Positions 21,285-30,809 of a DNA stretch of 64,000 nt are shown here, piece by piece (the first letter of the stretch is position 1; each line of letters starts with the position of its first letter). Both the position numbers and the translations under genes were made by a program. Below the pieces are notes generated by a model. That model made no database searches, was not told where the DNA came from, and saw only the letters and a list, made by a program, of their open reading frames with translations. Origin of the DNA: Alteromonas sp. BL110 (lineage in GTDB: Bacteria; Pseudomonadota; Gammaproteobacteria; Enterobacterales; Alteromonadaceae); the NCBI RefSeq assembly GCF_003443615.1, contig NZ_CP031967.1, positions 1,736,001 through 1,800,000 of the forward strand. Reading direction: 5' to 3'.

Positions 21285-22145
21285 ATGGCCAGCGGTAAAG
21301 AAATAAAAGGTAAGATTGGGAGTATCAAAAATACTCAAAAGATTACCAGTGCGATGGAAATGGTTGCTGCGTCTAAAATGAAAAAGGCGCAGGAACGTAT
21401 GGCTTCTGGCCGTCCATATGCACAAAATATGCTTAAAGTGATTGGTCACATTGCAAACGGTAACCTTGAATATCGCCATCCATATTTGGAAGAGCGTGAA
21501 GTCAAGCGCGTCGGTTACATTGTGATTTCCACTGACCGAGGCTTATGTGGTGGCTTGAACACCAATGAATTTAAGCTCGTCACCCAAGACGTCAAAAAAT
21601 GGCGTGAACAGGGTGTAGAAGTGGATTTCGCTGCATTAGGTTCTAAAGCGTGCAGTTTCTTCAACCGCTTTGGTGGCAAGTTGCTTGCTGCTGAATCTGG
21701 TTTAGGTGACAAGCCGTCTGTGAGCGATGTAGTGGGTGTTGTGCGCGTTATGCTTAAGGCGTACGACGAAGGGCAAATTGACCGAGTATTCTTGGTATTT
21801 AATGACTTCGTTAACACCATGACACAGAAACCTGTGATCAATCAGTTATTGCCTTTGCCAAAGTCAGAAGACGAAGAATATCAACATCGTTGGGACTACA
21901 TCTACGAGCCAGATCCAAAAGAAATTTTGGAAGCACTAATGGTTCGTTACATTGAGTCTCAGGTGTATCAGGGTGTTGTAGAAAACGCGGCGTCAGAACA
22001 AGCTGCGCGAATGGTTGCCATGAAGGCAGCAACCGACAACGCCGGTAACCTTATTGATGAGTTACAACTGGTATATAACAAAGCGCGTCAGGCTGCGATC
22101 ACACAAGAAATTAGTGAGATTGTTAGCGGTGCCGCAGCGGTGTAG
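21285..22145 (+). CDS. atpG: ATP synthase F1 subunit gamma
   Basis: A 286-residue central rotor shaft. The N-terminal helix is [31 protein letters not shown] lies in the middle, and the C-terminal helix reads [19 protein letters not shown]. Length is typical. It lies between atpA and atpD. Confidence 0.98.
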   Translation: MASGKEIKGKIGSIKNTQKITSAMEMVAASKMKKAQERMASGRPYAQNMLKVIGHIANGNLEYRHPYLEEREVKRVGYIVISTDRGLCGGLNTNEFKLVTQDVKKWREQGVEVDFAALGSKACSFFNRFGGKLLAAESGLGDKPSVSDVVGVVRVMLKAYDEGQIDRVFLVFNDFVNTMTQKPVINQLLPLPKSEDEEYQHRWDYIYEPDPKEILEALMVRYIESQVYQGVVENAASEQAARMVAMKAATDNAGNLIDELQLVYNKARQAAITQEISEIVSGAAAV

Positions 22146-22166
22146 GCAAAGGTTTAAAAGAGATAA

Positions 22167-23564
<1,398 letters not shown>

Positions 23565-23570
23565 TGGCGG

Positions 23571-23588
23571 GGCTAGCATTAGCTAGCC
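23571..23588 (+). repeat. Intercistronic hairpin between atpD and atpC
   Basis: GGCTAGC, an ATTA loop and GCTAGCC form a perfect 7-bp stem, 7 bp after the atpD stop. It has no U-tract. It resembles a 3'-end stabiliser or processing site. Confidence 0.5.
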
Positions 23589-23624
23589 TAGCATCATGCT
23601 AACGTACCTAATCAGGAGGTTCAC

Positions 23625-24038
23625 ATGGCAATGACAGTACATTTGGACGTAGTAAGCGCGGAGAAAGCGATTTTCTCTGGACGCGTTGAATCGATTCAGG
23701 TGACAGGTAGCGAAGGTGAATTGGGTATTAACCCAGGACACGCGCCACTTATCTCTGCTATTAAACCTGGTATGGTGCGTTTGGTTAAACAGCACGGTGA
23801 AGAAGAAGTTATTTATGTTGCAGGTGGTGTACTAGAAGTACAGCCTAACAACATTACCGTACTGGCTGATACCGCGGTTCGAGCTGAAGATCTTGACGAG
23901 CAGGCAGCACAAGAAGCCAAACGACGTGCAGAAGAGCACATCGCCAATCCAGGCGCTGACTTTAACTATGCCGAAGCAGCTCACGAGCTTGCAGAAGCAA
24001 TTGCACAACTTCGTCTTATTCAGAAGTTACGCAAGTAA
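23625..24038 (+). CDS. atpC: ATP synthase F1 subunit epsilon
   Basis: A 137-residue protein with an N-terminal beta-sandwich ([20 protein letters not shown], then [17 protein letters not shown]) and a C-terminal helical hairpin ([11 protein letters not shown]...) that can inhibit the enzyme. It is the last gene of the operon and is followed at once by a terminator. Confidence 0.97.
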   Translation: MAMTVHLDVVSAEKAIFSGRVESIQVTGSEGELGINPGHAPLISAIKPGMVRLVKQHGEEEVIYVAGGVLEVQPNNITVLADTAVRAEDLDEQAAQEAKRRAEEHIANPGADFNYAEAAHELAEAIAQLRLIQKLRK

Positions 24039-24053
24039 AAAGCACAGCTTTGA

Positions 24054-24080
24054 AAAAGCCCGCCATCTGGCGGGTTTTTT
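24054..24080 (+). terminator. Intrinsic terminator of the atp operon
   Basis: CCCGCCA (24059-24065) and TGGCGGG (24068-24074), followed by six T and preceded by an A-run. It lies 15 bp after the atpC stop. Confidence 0.9.
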
Positions 24081-24251
24081 ATTGTCGAACGAAAAGTGAA
24101 CGTTCACATTCTCTAACGCTTATTTATATTGCTTACGCTGGCTTTAACGCTTAAGGTTGTGATGGTATCAGTAGCCCATGGGTATGCTTCTTTAGCGTTC
24201 TTTAAATTAAATGAAAGTAAGAAGAACTACCTTTAAATAATTATTTAAATA

Positions 24252-25202
24252 ATGAAACTAAATCCATATTCAAATGCGCATAACGGTGTATTTATAGGAT
24301 TGTATCCATTCTTATTGGTTGTTGTTCTTCTAGTTATACACTACTTCAGTGGTGTTTTAGCGCTGGACAATAACGGAAGCGTTCGTGAGCAAAGAGACTT
24401 TAATTCAGCAATTGGCATGACTTTGCTTTCTGGGTATTTTTGTCTTTGTTTACAACTAAATCATAAGAATGTACTAAGCACAATGATCTCAATATTGGTA
24501 AAAACAAACCAGTTGAGTCATTTGAGCCAACATAGGCAAAAACTTTTCACAAAATTCCAGCTACACACCATAAATAGCCTTATTACTGCTATTTTTGCGA
24601 CTGTAATGTACGTAATTGTAGAAAACCTGCTTTTTTCCGAGGTAAAGTTGTATCAATACGTGATTACAGGATGTGCAGTACTTTTTTGGTTTTTGTTTTT
24701 TCTCTTTTTAATTCAGTCTACGTCAAACGTAAGCTATCTAAAAAAGCACGTACTAAGTCAAACTGAGAACTACATTGACTATTTAAACTCTCTCTCCTCT
24801 TTGGCTCGTTTATCCTTAACTAACGCGACTTTATCTATTGGCGCATTTTCTCTTTTCCCTATATTTTGGATAAACAAGAACGTTCCTTTTTTGGATATTG
24901 CTATGACGTTATTGGTTTTATGCATTATAGCGTTTTACCTATTTTACCCAGTTTTAAAGTTACATTCTCAGTGGCTTAACGGGAAAAATAAAAAGTGCAA
25001 AGAGCTTAATGAACGAGTGAACAAAGAGATGTCTTCAGAAAAGTTAGTGCTATCCGAGCAAGAATTAGAAGGGATAAATTCGCTATCGATAAATCTATAC
25101 GGGGTTAAAGACAAAATAAGGTTTATTGCTTGCGCTCTATTAATAGCTATTTCTTGGGGGATCGTTTTAATTTTCTCCCCCAGCTTCAAAATGCACTTAT
25201 AA
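24252..25202 (+). CDS. Membrane protein of unknown family, tandem copy 1
   Basis: A 316-residue protein not recognised as any named family. Hydrophobic segments lie near residues 14-38, 53-69, 108-128, 136-155, 192-206, 214-236 and 291-309, so about six or seven transmembrane helices. A charged helical stretch (about 245-275) precedes the last one. It shares clear motifs with the next gene: QRDFN.AIG..LLSG (residues 48-61), a HR..L...F..H segment (94-105) and P.FW.N (203-208). Codons are conspicuously AT-rich compared with the ATP synthase genes, suggesting acquisition. It may be a sensor, channel or defence membrane protein, but nothing in the sequence decides. Confidence 0.7.
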   Translation: MKLNPYSNAHNGVFIGLYPFLLVVVLLVIHYFSGVLALDNNGSVREQRDFNSAIGMTLLSGYFCLCLQLNHKNVLSTMISILVKTNQLSHLSQHRQKLFTKFQLHTINSLITAIFATVMYVIVENLLFSEVKLYQYVITGCAVLFWFLFFLFLIQSTSNVSYLKKHVLSQTENYIDYLNSLSSLARLSLTNATLSIGAFSLFPIFWINKNVPFLDIAMTLLVLCIIAFYLFYPVLKLHSQWLNGKNKKCKELNERVNKEMSSEKLVLSEQELEGINSLSINLYGVKDKIRFIACALLIAISWGIVLIFSPSFKMHL

Positions 25203-25225
25203 GAGCCTGTACCTAATTTCTTCTT

Positions 25226-26089
25226 ATGAATAAAGTTAATTTACTAGAAAACCTAACGTATCCCGTACTACTCGTAACCTCCATGATCGTTTTACACATT
25301 ATTGGCGGCACAATACAGCTTGATATTAGCTCTAAAGATGCACAGAGAGACTTTAATACGGCAATCGGAACATCACTACTTAGTGGTGCGTTTCTTTTAT
25401 CTATTAGAGTCATTCAAAAGAGTGTTGCCAAACACCTTTTACTTATTCTTGATGTAACTAATCGGCGTCATAGTTTTTGGGTACATAGAAGAACCTTATC
25501 AGAGCGCTTCAAAATGCACCTGATTTGGTCAGCGACTTTAGGTTTTATAATGCCTATTTTGTATATGGTAACTGAAGGAGTTATTTCGAGAATAAACCAG
25601 AAAGAAGTTTTTATCGTTGCTGTGGGAGCAATACCTTTTTGGTTACTGATGTCTCTATACATATTCCAAATAACGACAGTGAATCGGCACCTCAGGAAGT
25701 TTCTTAATACAGAAGGTATGGAGCTTATTGTTAAAATAAAGATGTATCAGAGTGTAATGACCGTGGCCGCAATCACTATTGCCACAATTTTACTGGTGTT
25801 CTTAATAATGCCTGTATTCTGGATGAACTTATCAATTCATTTGTTTGATATGGTTTTTATATCTTCATTATGCCTGTTTTTAACGCTCCTACTCGTTTCG
25901 CCATTAATCAATTATTATCGTAAATTAAGAAAGGCAAAACAGTCACTGGCGAGCGATTTAGATAAAAGAATAGAGTGCCTAATAAAAGAAAGTGTGACCT
26001 CAGAAAGAAGCAAAGAAATAGAATATTTACTTGGCCTGAAAGAAAAATACTGCAATTCTAATTTTACTGCGTGTATAGATAAAGGTTAA
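25226..26089 (+). CDS. Membrane protein of unknown family, tandem copy 2
   Basis: A 287-residue paralogue of the preceding gene, 23 bp downstream and presumably co-transcribed. It aligns over most of its length, with QRDFNTAIGTSLLSG (40-54), HRRTLSERFKMH (87-98), PFWLLMSLYIFQ (138-149) and MPVFWMNL (195-202). It has about six hydrophobic segments and lacks the last helix of copy 1, ending in a charged tail rich in Lys and Glu. AT-rich codons match copy 1. Function is unknown; a hetero-oligomer with copy 1 is an inference from coupling and similarity. Confidence 0.7.
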   Translation: MNKVNLLENLTYPVLLVTSMIVLHIIGGTIQLDISSKDAQRDFNTAIGTSLLSGAFLLSIRVIQKSVAKHLLLILDVTNRRHSFWVHRRTLSERFKMHLIWSATLGFIMPILYMVTEGVISRINQKEVFIVAVGAIPFWLLMSLYIFQITTVNRHLRKFLNTEGMELIVKIKMYQSVMTVAAITIATILLVFLIMPVFWMNLSIHLFDMVFISSLCLFLTLLLVSPLINYYRKLRKAKQSLASDLDKRIECLIKESVTSERSKEIEYLLGLKEKYCNSNFTACIDKG

Positions 26090-26096
26090 TGTAGCT

Positions 26097-26128
26097 AAGT
26101 GAATCAGCGTGCTTAAGCTGATTCACTT
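26097..26128 (+). terminator. Perfect 12-bp inverted repeat after the tandem membrane genes
   Basis: AAGTGAATCAGC, an 8-base loop GTGCTTAA, and GCTGATTCACTT. It lies 8 bp beyond the stop of copy 2 and before the GST gene. There is no strong U-tract, so it may be a Rho-associated 3' stabiliser or a protein-binding palindrome rather than a classic terminator. Confidence 0.5.
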
Positions 26129-26167
26129 GCATGTTGCCTTCTACCTAACTGTATTGAGATTACTACT

Positions 26168-26767
26168 GTGCGAATATACGGCGATAAACGTTCTGGAAAC
26201 TGCTACAAACTCGAATTGCTTCTTTCTCTATTAGGCAAAGCCTGTGAATGGGTTGATGTTGATATTATGAAGGGGGAGACTAGAGCCCCTTCCTTTCTTG
26301 AAAAAACGCCTAACGGTAAAATTCCCATACTTGAACTCGATGACGGAAGGGTGTTGTCAGAGTCAAACGCTATTATGCATTACCTTGCTTCTAATACGCC
26401 CTACGTTCCCTCTTCCCCCTATCACTTTGCGCAACTGTTACAGTGGCAGTTTTTCGAACAGTATAGCCACGAACCCTATATCGCCGTTGCCCGCTACATC
26501 AATATCTATTTAGGGTTGCCTGATGACAGAAAAGCGGAATATGAGTCTAAGCAAGCGGGTGGATACCGAGCGCTTGAGGTAATGGAACATCAACTTAACA
26601 ACACACCCTATTTGATAGGCGATACCATTAGCTTAGCTGATATATCACTGTTTGCTTATACCCATGTAGCTCATGAAGGCGGCTTCGACTTGTCGGCGTA
26701 CCCTGCTATTCGCCATTGGATAAGTTTAATTAAAGAGCACAAAGGCTTTATACCAATGAACATTTAG
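26168..26767 (+). CDS. Glutathione S-transferase family protein
   Basis: A 199-residue cytosolic GST. The thioredoxin-like N-domain opens MRIYGDKRSGNCYKLELLL, with the cis-Pro loop GKIPILELDDG and the glutathione gamma-glutamyl contact LSESNAIMHYLA (Glu-Ser). The C-terminal helical domain includes LIGDTISLADISLFAYTH (N-cap motif). A catalytic Ser/Cys in SGNCYK is plausible. The start is GTG at 26168. It converges with the next gene. The substrate cannot be told. Confidence 0.88.
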   Translation: MRIYGDKRSGNCYKLELLLSLLGKACEWVDVDIMKGETRAPSFLEKTPNGKIPILELDDGRVLSESNAIMHYLASNTPYVPSSPYHFAQLLQWQFFEQYSHEPYIAVARYINIYLGLPDDRKAEYESKQAGGYRALEVMEHQLNNTPYLIGDTISLADISLFAYTHVAHEGGFDLSAYPAIRHWISLIKEHKGFIPMNI

Positions 26768-26790
26768 AAAGACCTGTGGCCTTCTAAGCG

Positions 26791-27372
26791 TTAGATTTGT
26801 CTTCTATGGGACTTTGGCCCTTGCCAATGTTTTTGTAAGGCACACTGTGCTTCGTGAAGTGCAGATACGTCGGTTTTTTCTAAACAACTTATCGAATAGG
26901 CAGTCGCTTCGAGTGTAGAGAGCGCGTGCTCTAATTTTGTGTGGCGGATTGCATAATTAGACGTTGGCGCCGATGAAAAGTGAAATGTAGGCAAAGTAGC
27001 GAGCCATGGATGTTGTTTAACTATGCCGAATGCCTGTTTCCAACTGCCGTCTATTAACAACAAGGTAGACAATTGCTTTAGTCTTTCTGGTGCAGTTCTT
27101 TCTATCGGCATACTGGTATCACTGGGATACATGAGTGCTGTATGTTCTAGAGAGCACTCGTTGGGCAAGCTACCCATAGCTTGCGCATCATTTGTAAGAA
27201 CAATACGACTTGTTGGAATACACAAAGAAACTAGCCTTGCAGTATTTTTTGCATGATAGGCTTCTTTTTCATGCTGAATAATGATGATATTCAACGACGT
27301 ATTCACAGTGCTAATATGGGCGCAGATACACGTTGCTTCGGGGTATCCACATTTTTTACAATAAAGGCGCAT
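26791..27372 (-). CDS. DTW-domain tRNA-uridine aminocarboxypropyltransferase (TapT-like)
   Basis: A 193-residue protein of the DTW family, whose E. coli member (YfiP/TapT) makes acp3U47 in tRNA from SAM. The N-terminal zinc-type cysteines are C5-x2-C8 and C15-x-C17. HEKEAYHAKNTARL is at 34-47, the motif DGSW is at 108-111 (family D-x-W), and YPSDTS is also seen. Length is slightly short of the E. coli protein. It is convergent with the GST gene. Confidence in the family is high; the exact tRNA position is inferred. Confidence 0.85.
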   Translation of the reverse strand: MRLYCKKCGYPEATCICAHISTVNTSLNIIIIQHEKEAYHAKNTARLVSLCIPTSRIVLTNDAQAMGSLPNECSLEHTALMYPSDTSMPIERTAPERLKQLSTLLLIDGSWKQAFGIVKQHPWLATLPTFHFSSAPTSNYAIRHTKLEHALSTLEATAYSISCLEKTDVSALHEAQCALQKHWQGPKSHRRQI

Positions 27373-27469
27373 TACCTAATTTCTCTACCTTTTTTACAAT
27401 GTTAACTGCGTTCATTTATCGCAATCACCTATTTAACAGCGCAACTTACCAGATAGGATAATATACATC

Positions 27470-27808
27470 ATGGCAGGTGAAGCCGTACAATCTAGAGTAG
27501 AGAAAACGCTTTCTTACGTACCATCAGGACATGTAATTAGTTACGGCCAACTCGCTGATTTATGTGGGTTACCTGGCAGAGCAAGAATGATGGGAAAATG
27601 TTTAAGAGAGATAACCATAGACTGTAACTGGCATAGAGTATTACGTAGTGACGGAAAAATTGCTTTTCCTGCTGGCTCGGAAAAAGCAGAGGAGCAACGA
27701 CAGCGTTTAACAGCGGAAGGTGTTGTAGTTAAAAATAACCGGGTCAATATGAGAAAATTCGCATGGACGCCAGATTTACACACTATACTGGTAGAGTTAA
27801 AGTATTAG
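27470..27808 (+). CDS. Alkyltransferase-like protein (MGMT fold, no active-site Cys)
   Basis: A 112-residue, single-domain MGMT-family protein. The helix-turn-helix/recognition region YGQLADLCGLPGRARMMGKCL is followed by the active-site loop NWHRVL, in which the alkyl-accepting Cys of PCHRV is Trp54. That substitution defines alkyltransferase-like (ATL/YbaZ) proteins, which bind O6-alkylguanine and hand the lesion to nucleotide-excision repair instead of repairing it. Length agrees with ATLs (100-130). Confidence 0.9.
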   Translation: MAGEAVQSRVEKTLSYVPSGHVISYGQLADLCGLPGRARMMGKCLREITIDCNWHRVLRSDGKIAFPAGSEKAEEQRQRLTAEGVVVKNNRVNMRKFAWTPDLHTILVELKY

Positions 27809-27875
27809 GGTTTACAGTTATGAAACTCCTTAATAGCACCGAACTGCATTTGGAAAATAGTGTTGTGCATTTAGA

Positions 27876-29072
27876 ATGATTAAAAAGATTACGATAGATC
27901 AGCTAATACCGGGTATGTTTGTTCATCAAATATTAGAGCAAAAAGGTACTTTAACGGTTAAAAGCCAAGGGCGTGTTATATCAAACGATGTCGTTAATGT
28001 ATTGAAGAAGCAAGGCGTAAAAACATTAGCTATCGATACTGAGAAAGCATTTGATCCTAGTAATAATTCAACTTCTTCTACGGACAATAGTAAGCCGAAT
28101 AATTCGAATAAGGCTGAAAAAGCTAAAAAAGTTTCCCTTGAAAATGAGCTAACGAGGGCATCCAAACTTCACGAACAAGGCAAAGCGATTCAAAAGCTTT
28201 TGCTTGCTAGTGTTCAAAAGGAAACACCTTTTGATGCAAGCATTCCAAAAGCATTTTCGAGCAAGCTGGTGGAGTCAGTTGATAGAAATCCTGATGCGCT
28301 GCTTTGCTTAACTAAAATTCGCGAAAAAGATGATTACTTACTAGAACACTCCCTTAACGTTGCTATTCTGTTAGCGAATTTTGGCAAGTTTTTAGGTATG
28401 TCAGAAGAAGAGGTTCAAGATCTTTCTTACGCGGGTTTTTTGCATGATTTAGGCAAAATAAAAATTCCAGATGAAATACTTCATAAACCAGGTCGCTTAA
28501 CAGATAGCGAAATGGATATTATGAAGGGGCATGTAAAGCACGGCGTAGACTATCTAAAAGAAACAGACATAGCGCAACCGCTTATACAGGCAATTAGTGA
28601 ACACCATGAACGTTTAGACGGTCTAGGCTACCCAGCCGGAACCAAGGGTGACGACATTAGCAAAGCAGGACGTATGTTGGCTATTGCAGATATGTACGAT
28701 GCGTTGACTGCGGATAGGGTTTACAAAGCAGGTATGTCTAGCCAAAAAGCATTCTCTATTTTAATGAATGATGCCCCCACCCGACTTGATAAATCGCTTG
28801 TTCAGCAATTTATAAAATGCCTAGGTGTTTATCCCGTAGGTAGCCTAGTATTATTGTCTAATGAAAGGCTAGCTATGGTACTGGAACAGAAAGGTTCACC
28901 TCTTACGCCATTAGTAAAGGTTTTCTATTCCGTCCGTAACAGTCATTATTTAACACCGAAAGATATTGACCTATCTATAGATAAAACCGTAAGCATCACA
29001 AAGGCTGTTATCGCTTCAGACTACAAAATAGATGTAAATGCATTCTTTGAGCGTTCGGTTTCGGTTGGATAA
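27876..29072 (+). CDS. HD-GYP domain cyclic-di-GMP phosphodiesterase
   Basis: A 398-residue cytoplasmic protein. An N-terminal DUF3391-like domain (about 1-110, ITIDQLIPGMFVHQI) includes a Ser/Asn-rich linker at 60-80. The HD-GYP domain has the metal ligands HD at 190-191 (GFLHDLGKIKIP), HH at 243-244 (SEHHERLDGLGYP) and GYP at 251-253. DMYDALTADR is also conserved. It likely hydrolyses c-di-GMP to GMP or pGpG, affecting motility and biofilm. Metal and GYP residues are intact, so it should be active. Confidence 0.92.
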   Translation: MIKKITIDQLIPGMFVHQILEQKGTLTVKSQGRVISNDVVNVLKKQGVKTLAIDTEKAFDPSNNSTSSTDNSKPNNSNKAEKAKKVSLENELTRASKLHEQGKAIQKLLLASVQKETPFDASIPKAFSSKLVESVDRNPDALLCLTKIREKDDYLLEHSLNVAILLANFGKFLGMSEEEVQDLSYAGFLHDLGKIKIPDEILHKPGRLTDSEMDIMKGHVKHGVDYLKETDIAQPLIQAISEHHERLDGLGYPAGTKGDDISKAGRMLAIADMYDALTADRVYKAGMSSQKAFSILMNDAPTRLDKSLVQQFIKCLGVYPVGSLVLLSNERLAMVLEQKGSPLTPLVKVFYSVRNSHYLTPKDIDLSIDKTVSITKAVIASDYKIDVNAFFERSVSVG

Positions 29073-29444
29073 AACGTTACTGATTGGCAACAGAGTGTAG
29101 AGTTTACACTGTGAGGTTACGCCTCTTTTTTCACTTTCTGCAAAAATAAACTGATTCATTTAGCTTACGTTCAGCATGTGTCTTCTACAATTTAGCAATA
29201 ACTGCTAACAAAGATACAAGGGACTCTCGTTAGCCTTTGATCTAACAGCAATAATTTATTAAAACTAATGTGTAGAGAGTAGTATCTATTCGATGATGGC
29301 TATTTGACCTTCAATGAATGGAACACAAATTGCTAATTTAACGTAAAGATATTTATAAAAGTTTTTATACAAAGCTTATTGAGCGCGGCAAAGGACATCT
29401 GCCGCTTCTCAATGCAGGGCTTTTAATTGTAATAAGAGGAAGTT
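29073..29444. other. Gap between the HD-GYP and OmpA genes
   Basis: A 372-bp spacer. A short hairpin GAGG...CCTC followed by six T at 29113-29131 is a plausible terminator for the HD-GYP gene. A further AT-rich stretch near 29330-29375 probably contains the promoter of the lipoprotein gene; I could not fix its elements. No gene was found. Confidence 0.45.
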
Positions 29445-30086
29445 ATGAAAAAGACTCTTGCTGTAAGTTTAATTGCTGCATCATTAACGGTAGCTGGTTG
29501 TGCAACTGATCCTAATAATACTCAAAAAGGCGCCGCTATCGGCGCTGTAGTGGGCGCATTGTTAGGTAAGGCTACTGGCGATAACGATAAAAGTCGTTAC
29601 GCGTGGGGTGCTGCGGTAGGCGCTGTTGCTGGTGGTGCAATTGGTAATTACATGGATAAACAGGAAGAAGAGCTTCGAAGTGAACTTTCTGATACTGGCG
29701 TTCAAGTGGTACGTGAAGGCGATAACCTAAGATTAATTATGCCAGGTGATATTACTTTTGCTACAGATAGCTCAAGTATTAGCCCCAATTTTAACCCAGT
29801 CCTTCAAGATGTTGCGAAAGTCGTAAACAACTATGAGAAAACCGTTTTGATGATCAAAGGGCACACTGATGATACGGGGTCTGAGCAGTACAACCAGTCT
29901 TTATCTGAACGTCGTGCGGGTGCGGTTAAAAACTTACTGATTAACTATTCAGTTAATCCTACGCGTATTACAACGGTAGGTATGGGCGAATACGCGCCAA
30001 AAGTGCCTAACACCAGTGCGGCAAACCGCTCTATGAACCGTCGTGTCGAGATGGAAATTCAGCCTCTTACTCAATCTAATACCTAA
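29445..30086 (+). CDS. OmpA-family outer-membrane lipoprotein (YiaD-like)
   Basis: A 213-residue lipoprotein. The signal peptide ends in the lipobox LTVAGC with Cys19. A glycine-zipper segment (about 28-68, GAAIGAVVGALLG and GAAVGAVAGGAIGNYMD) follows. The C-terminal OmpA peptidoglycan-binding domain (about 105-205) carries VLMIKGHTDDTGS and NRSMNRRVEM, with the diaminopimelate-contacting Asp and Arg. Order and length match E. coli YiaD. It likely tethers the outer membrane to peptidoglycan. A strong RBS (AGAGGAAGTT) precedes the ATG. Confidence 0.9.
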   Translation: MKKTLAVSLIAASLTVAGCATDPNNTQKGAAIGAVVGALLGKATGDNDKSRYAWGAAVGAVAGGAIGNYMDKQEEELRSELSDTGVQVVREGDNLRLIMPGDITFATDSSSISPNFNPVLQDVAKVVNNYEKTVLMIKGHTDDTGSEQYNQSLSERRAGAVKNLLINYSVNPTRITTVGMGEYAPKVPNTSAANRSMNRRVEMEIQPLTQSNT

Positions 30087-30112
30087 CGGTCAATAGGTAG
30101 TAAGTTAAAGTT

Positions 30113-30144
30113 GCAAAAGCCCCGTTTCATAGCGGGGCTTTTGC
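30113..30144. terminator. Bidirectional terminator
   Basis: A perfect 12-bp stem GCAAAAGCCCCG / CGGGGCTTTTGC with an 8-base loop, between converging genes. T-runs on either strand come from the outer A/T arms. It lies partly inside the 3' end of the minus-strand SnoaL-like gene, whose last codons (KAKAPL) are made by one stem arm. Confidence 0.85.
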
Positions 30145-30618
30145 TTTATCCATTGATTTAATTTGCTCGGCAACGCTGTCAGCTAGAGAATTAGGAATAG
30201 GTATAGCTAAATGGTATTGGGTTAGCTTCCAATCCTCGCCAGCTTTTATAAGAACGCCAGTCCCCCTTGTTTCGCCTAAGCTTTTATTGTCCAGCAACTC
30301 GTCGAACCAAGCTACATTACGGTCTGAAGAGAAATATATGTGTCTGTTTCTGGGGAGATAGGTCCACCCTGTACCTTTATCGAAATGAGGTTTCGCGTAA
30401 GCCTTAAATGTTTCTTTGTTCCAAACTTCAGACGCATCAGTACCGATGAAAATGGCACTATCATGATATAAGTCGAAATAACCTTGAAAGTCAGCAACAG
30501 AGGCATTGTGATGCAGCGCGTCAAGAGTTCGGTTTACCGATATTTTGTCAGTATTGGCACTGACGTTAGTCCCTACTCCTAAACAAAGCAATAGAAAACC
30601 CAATAATAAATACCTCAT
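30127..30618 (-). CDS. Secreted SnoaL-like (DUF4440/NTF2-fold) protein
   Basis: A 163-residue protein counted from the ATG at 30616-30618. I chose that start because AGGAGG sits 5 bp upstream and a clear signal peptide follows (MRYLLLGFLLLCLGVGTNVSA). The mature part looks like an NTF2-fold SnoaL/DUF4440 protein. It has LDALHHNASVADFQGYFDLY, AIFIGTDASEVW, a KPHFDKGTGWTY stretch and a C-terminal GTGVLIKAGEDWKLTQYHLAIPI. These folds bind small molecules or act as enzymes; no ligand can be named. It ends inside the shared terminator. Confidence 0.75.
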   Translation of the reverse strand: MRYLLLGFLLLCLGVGTNVSANTDKISVNRTLDALHHNASVADFQGYFDLYHDSAIFIGTDASEVWNKETFKAYAKPHFDKGTGWTYLPRNRHIYFSSDRNVAWFDELLDNKSLGETRGTGVLIKAGEDWKLTQYHLAIPIPNSLADSVAEQIKSMDKAKAPL

Positions 30619-30675
30619 CACTTCCTCCTGTCCACTTCCCATCTAATTTTCCACGATGTGGCTACCGTTCTACCA

Positions 30676-30691
30676 GGTTCCACATGGAACA
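30676..30691. promoter_or_regulatory. Degenerate parS-like palindrome
   Basis: GGTTCCACATGGAACA differs from the Pseudomonas-style parS TGTTCCACGTGGAACA at two positions, one of them in the CACGTG core. It lies upstream of the SnoaL-like gene. It may be a weak ParB site or an unrelated operator. Confidence 0.3.
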
Positions 30692-30809
30692 GTCTCTAAC
30701 GCGTTATTTTTTCGCATTATACGGAGCTAATGTCTCGATTGGCTCCACCTGCTTAATACAAACAGACTTCCCTTAATAATTCGATAACGGATAAGGGGTG
30801 CTACCTGCT

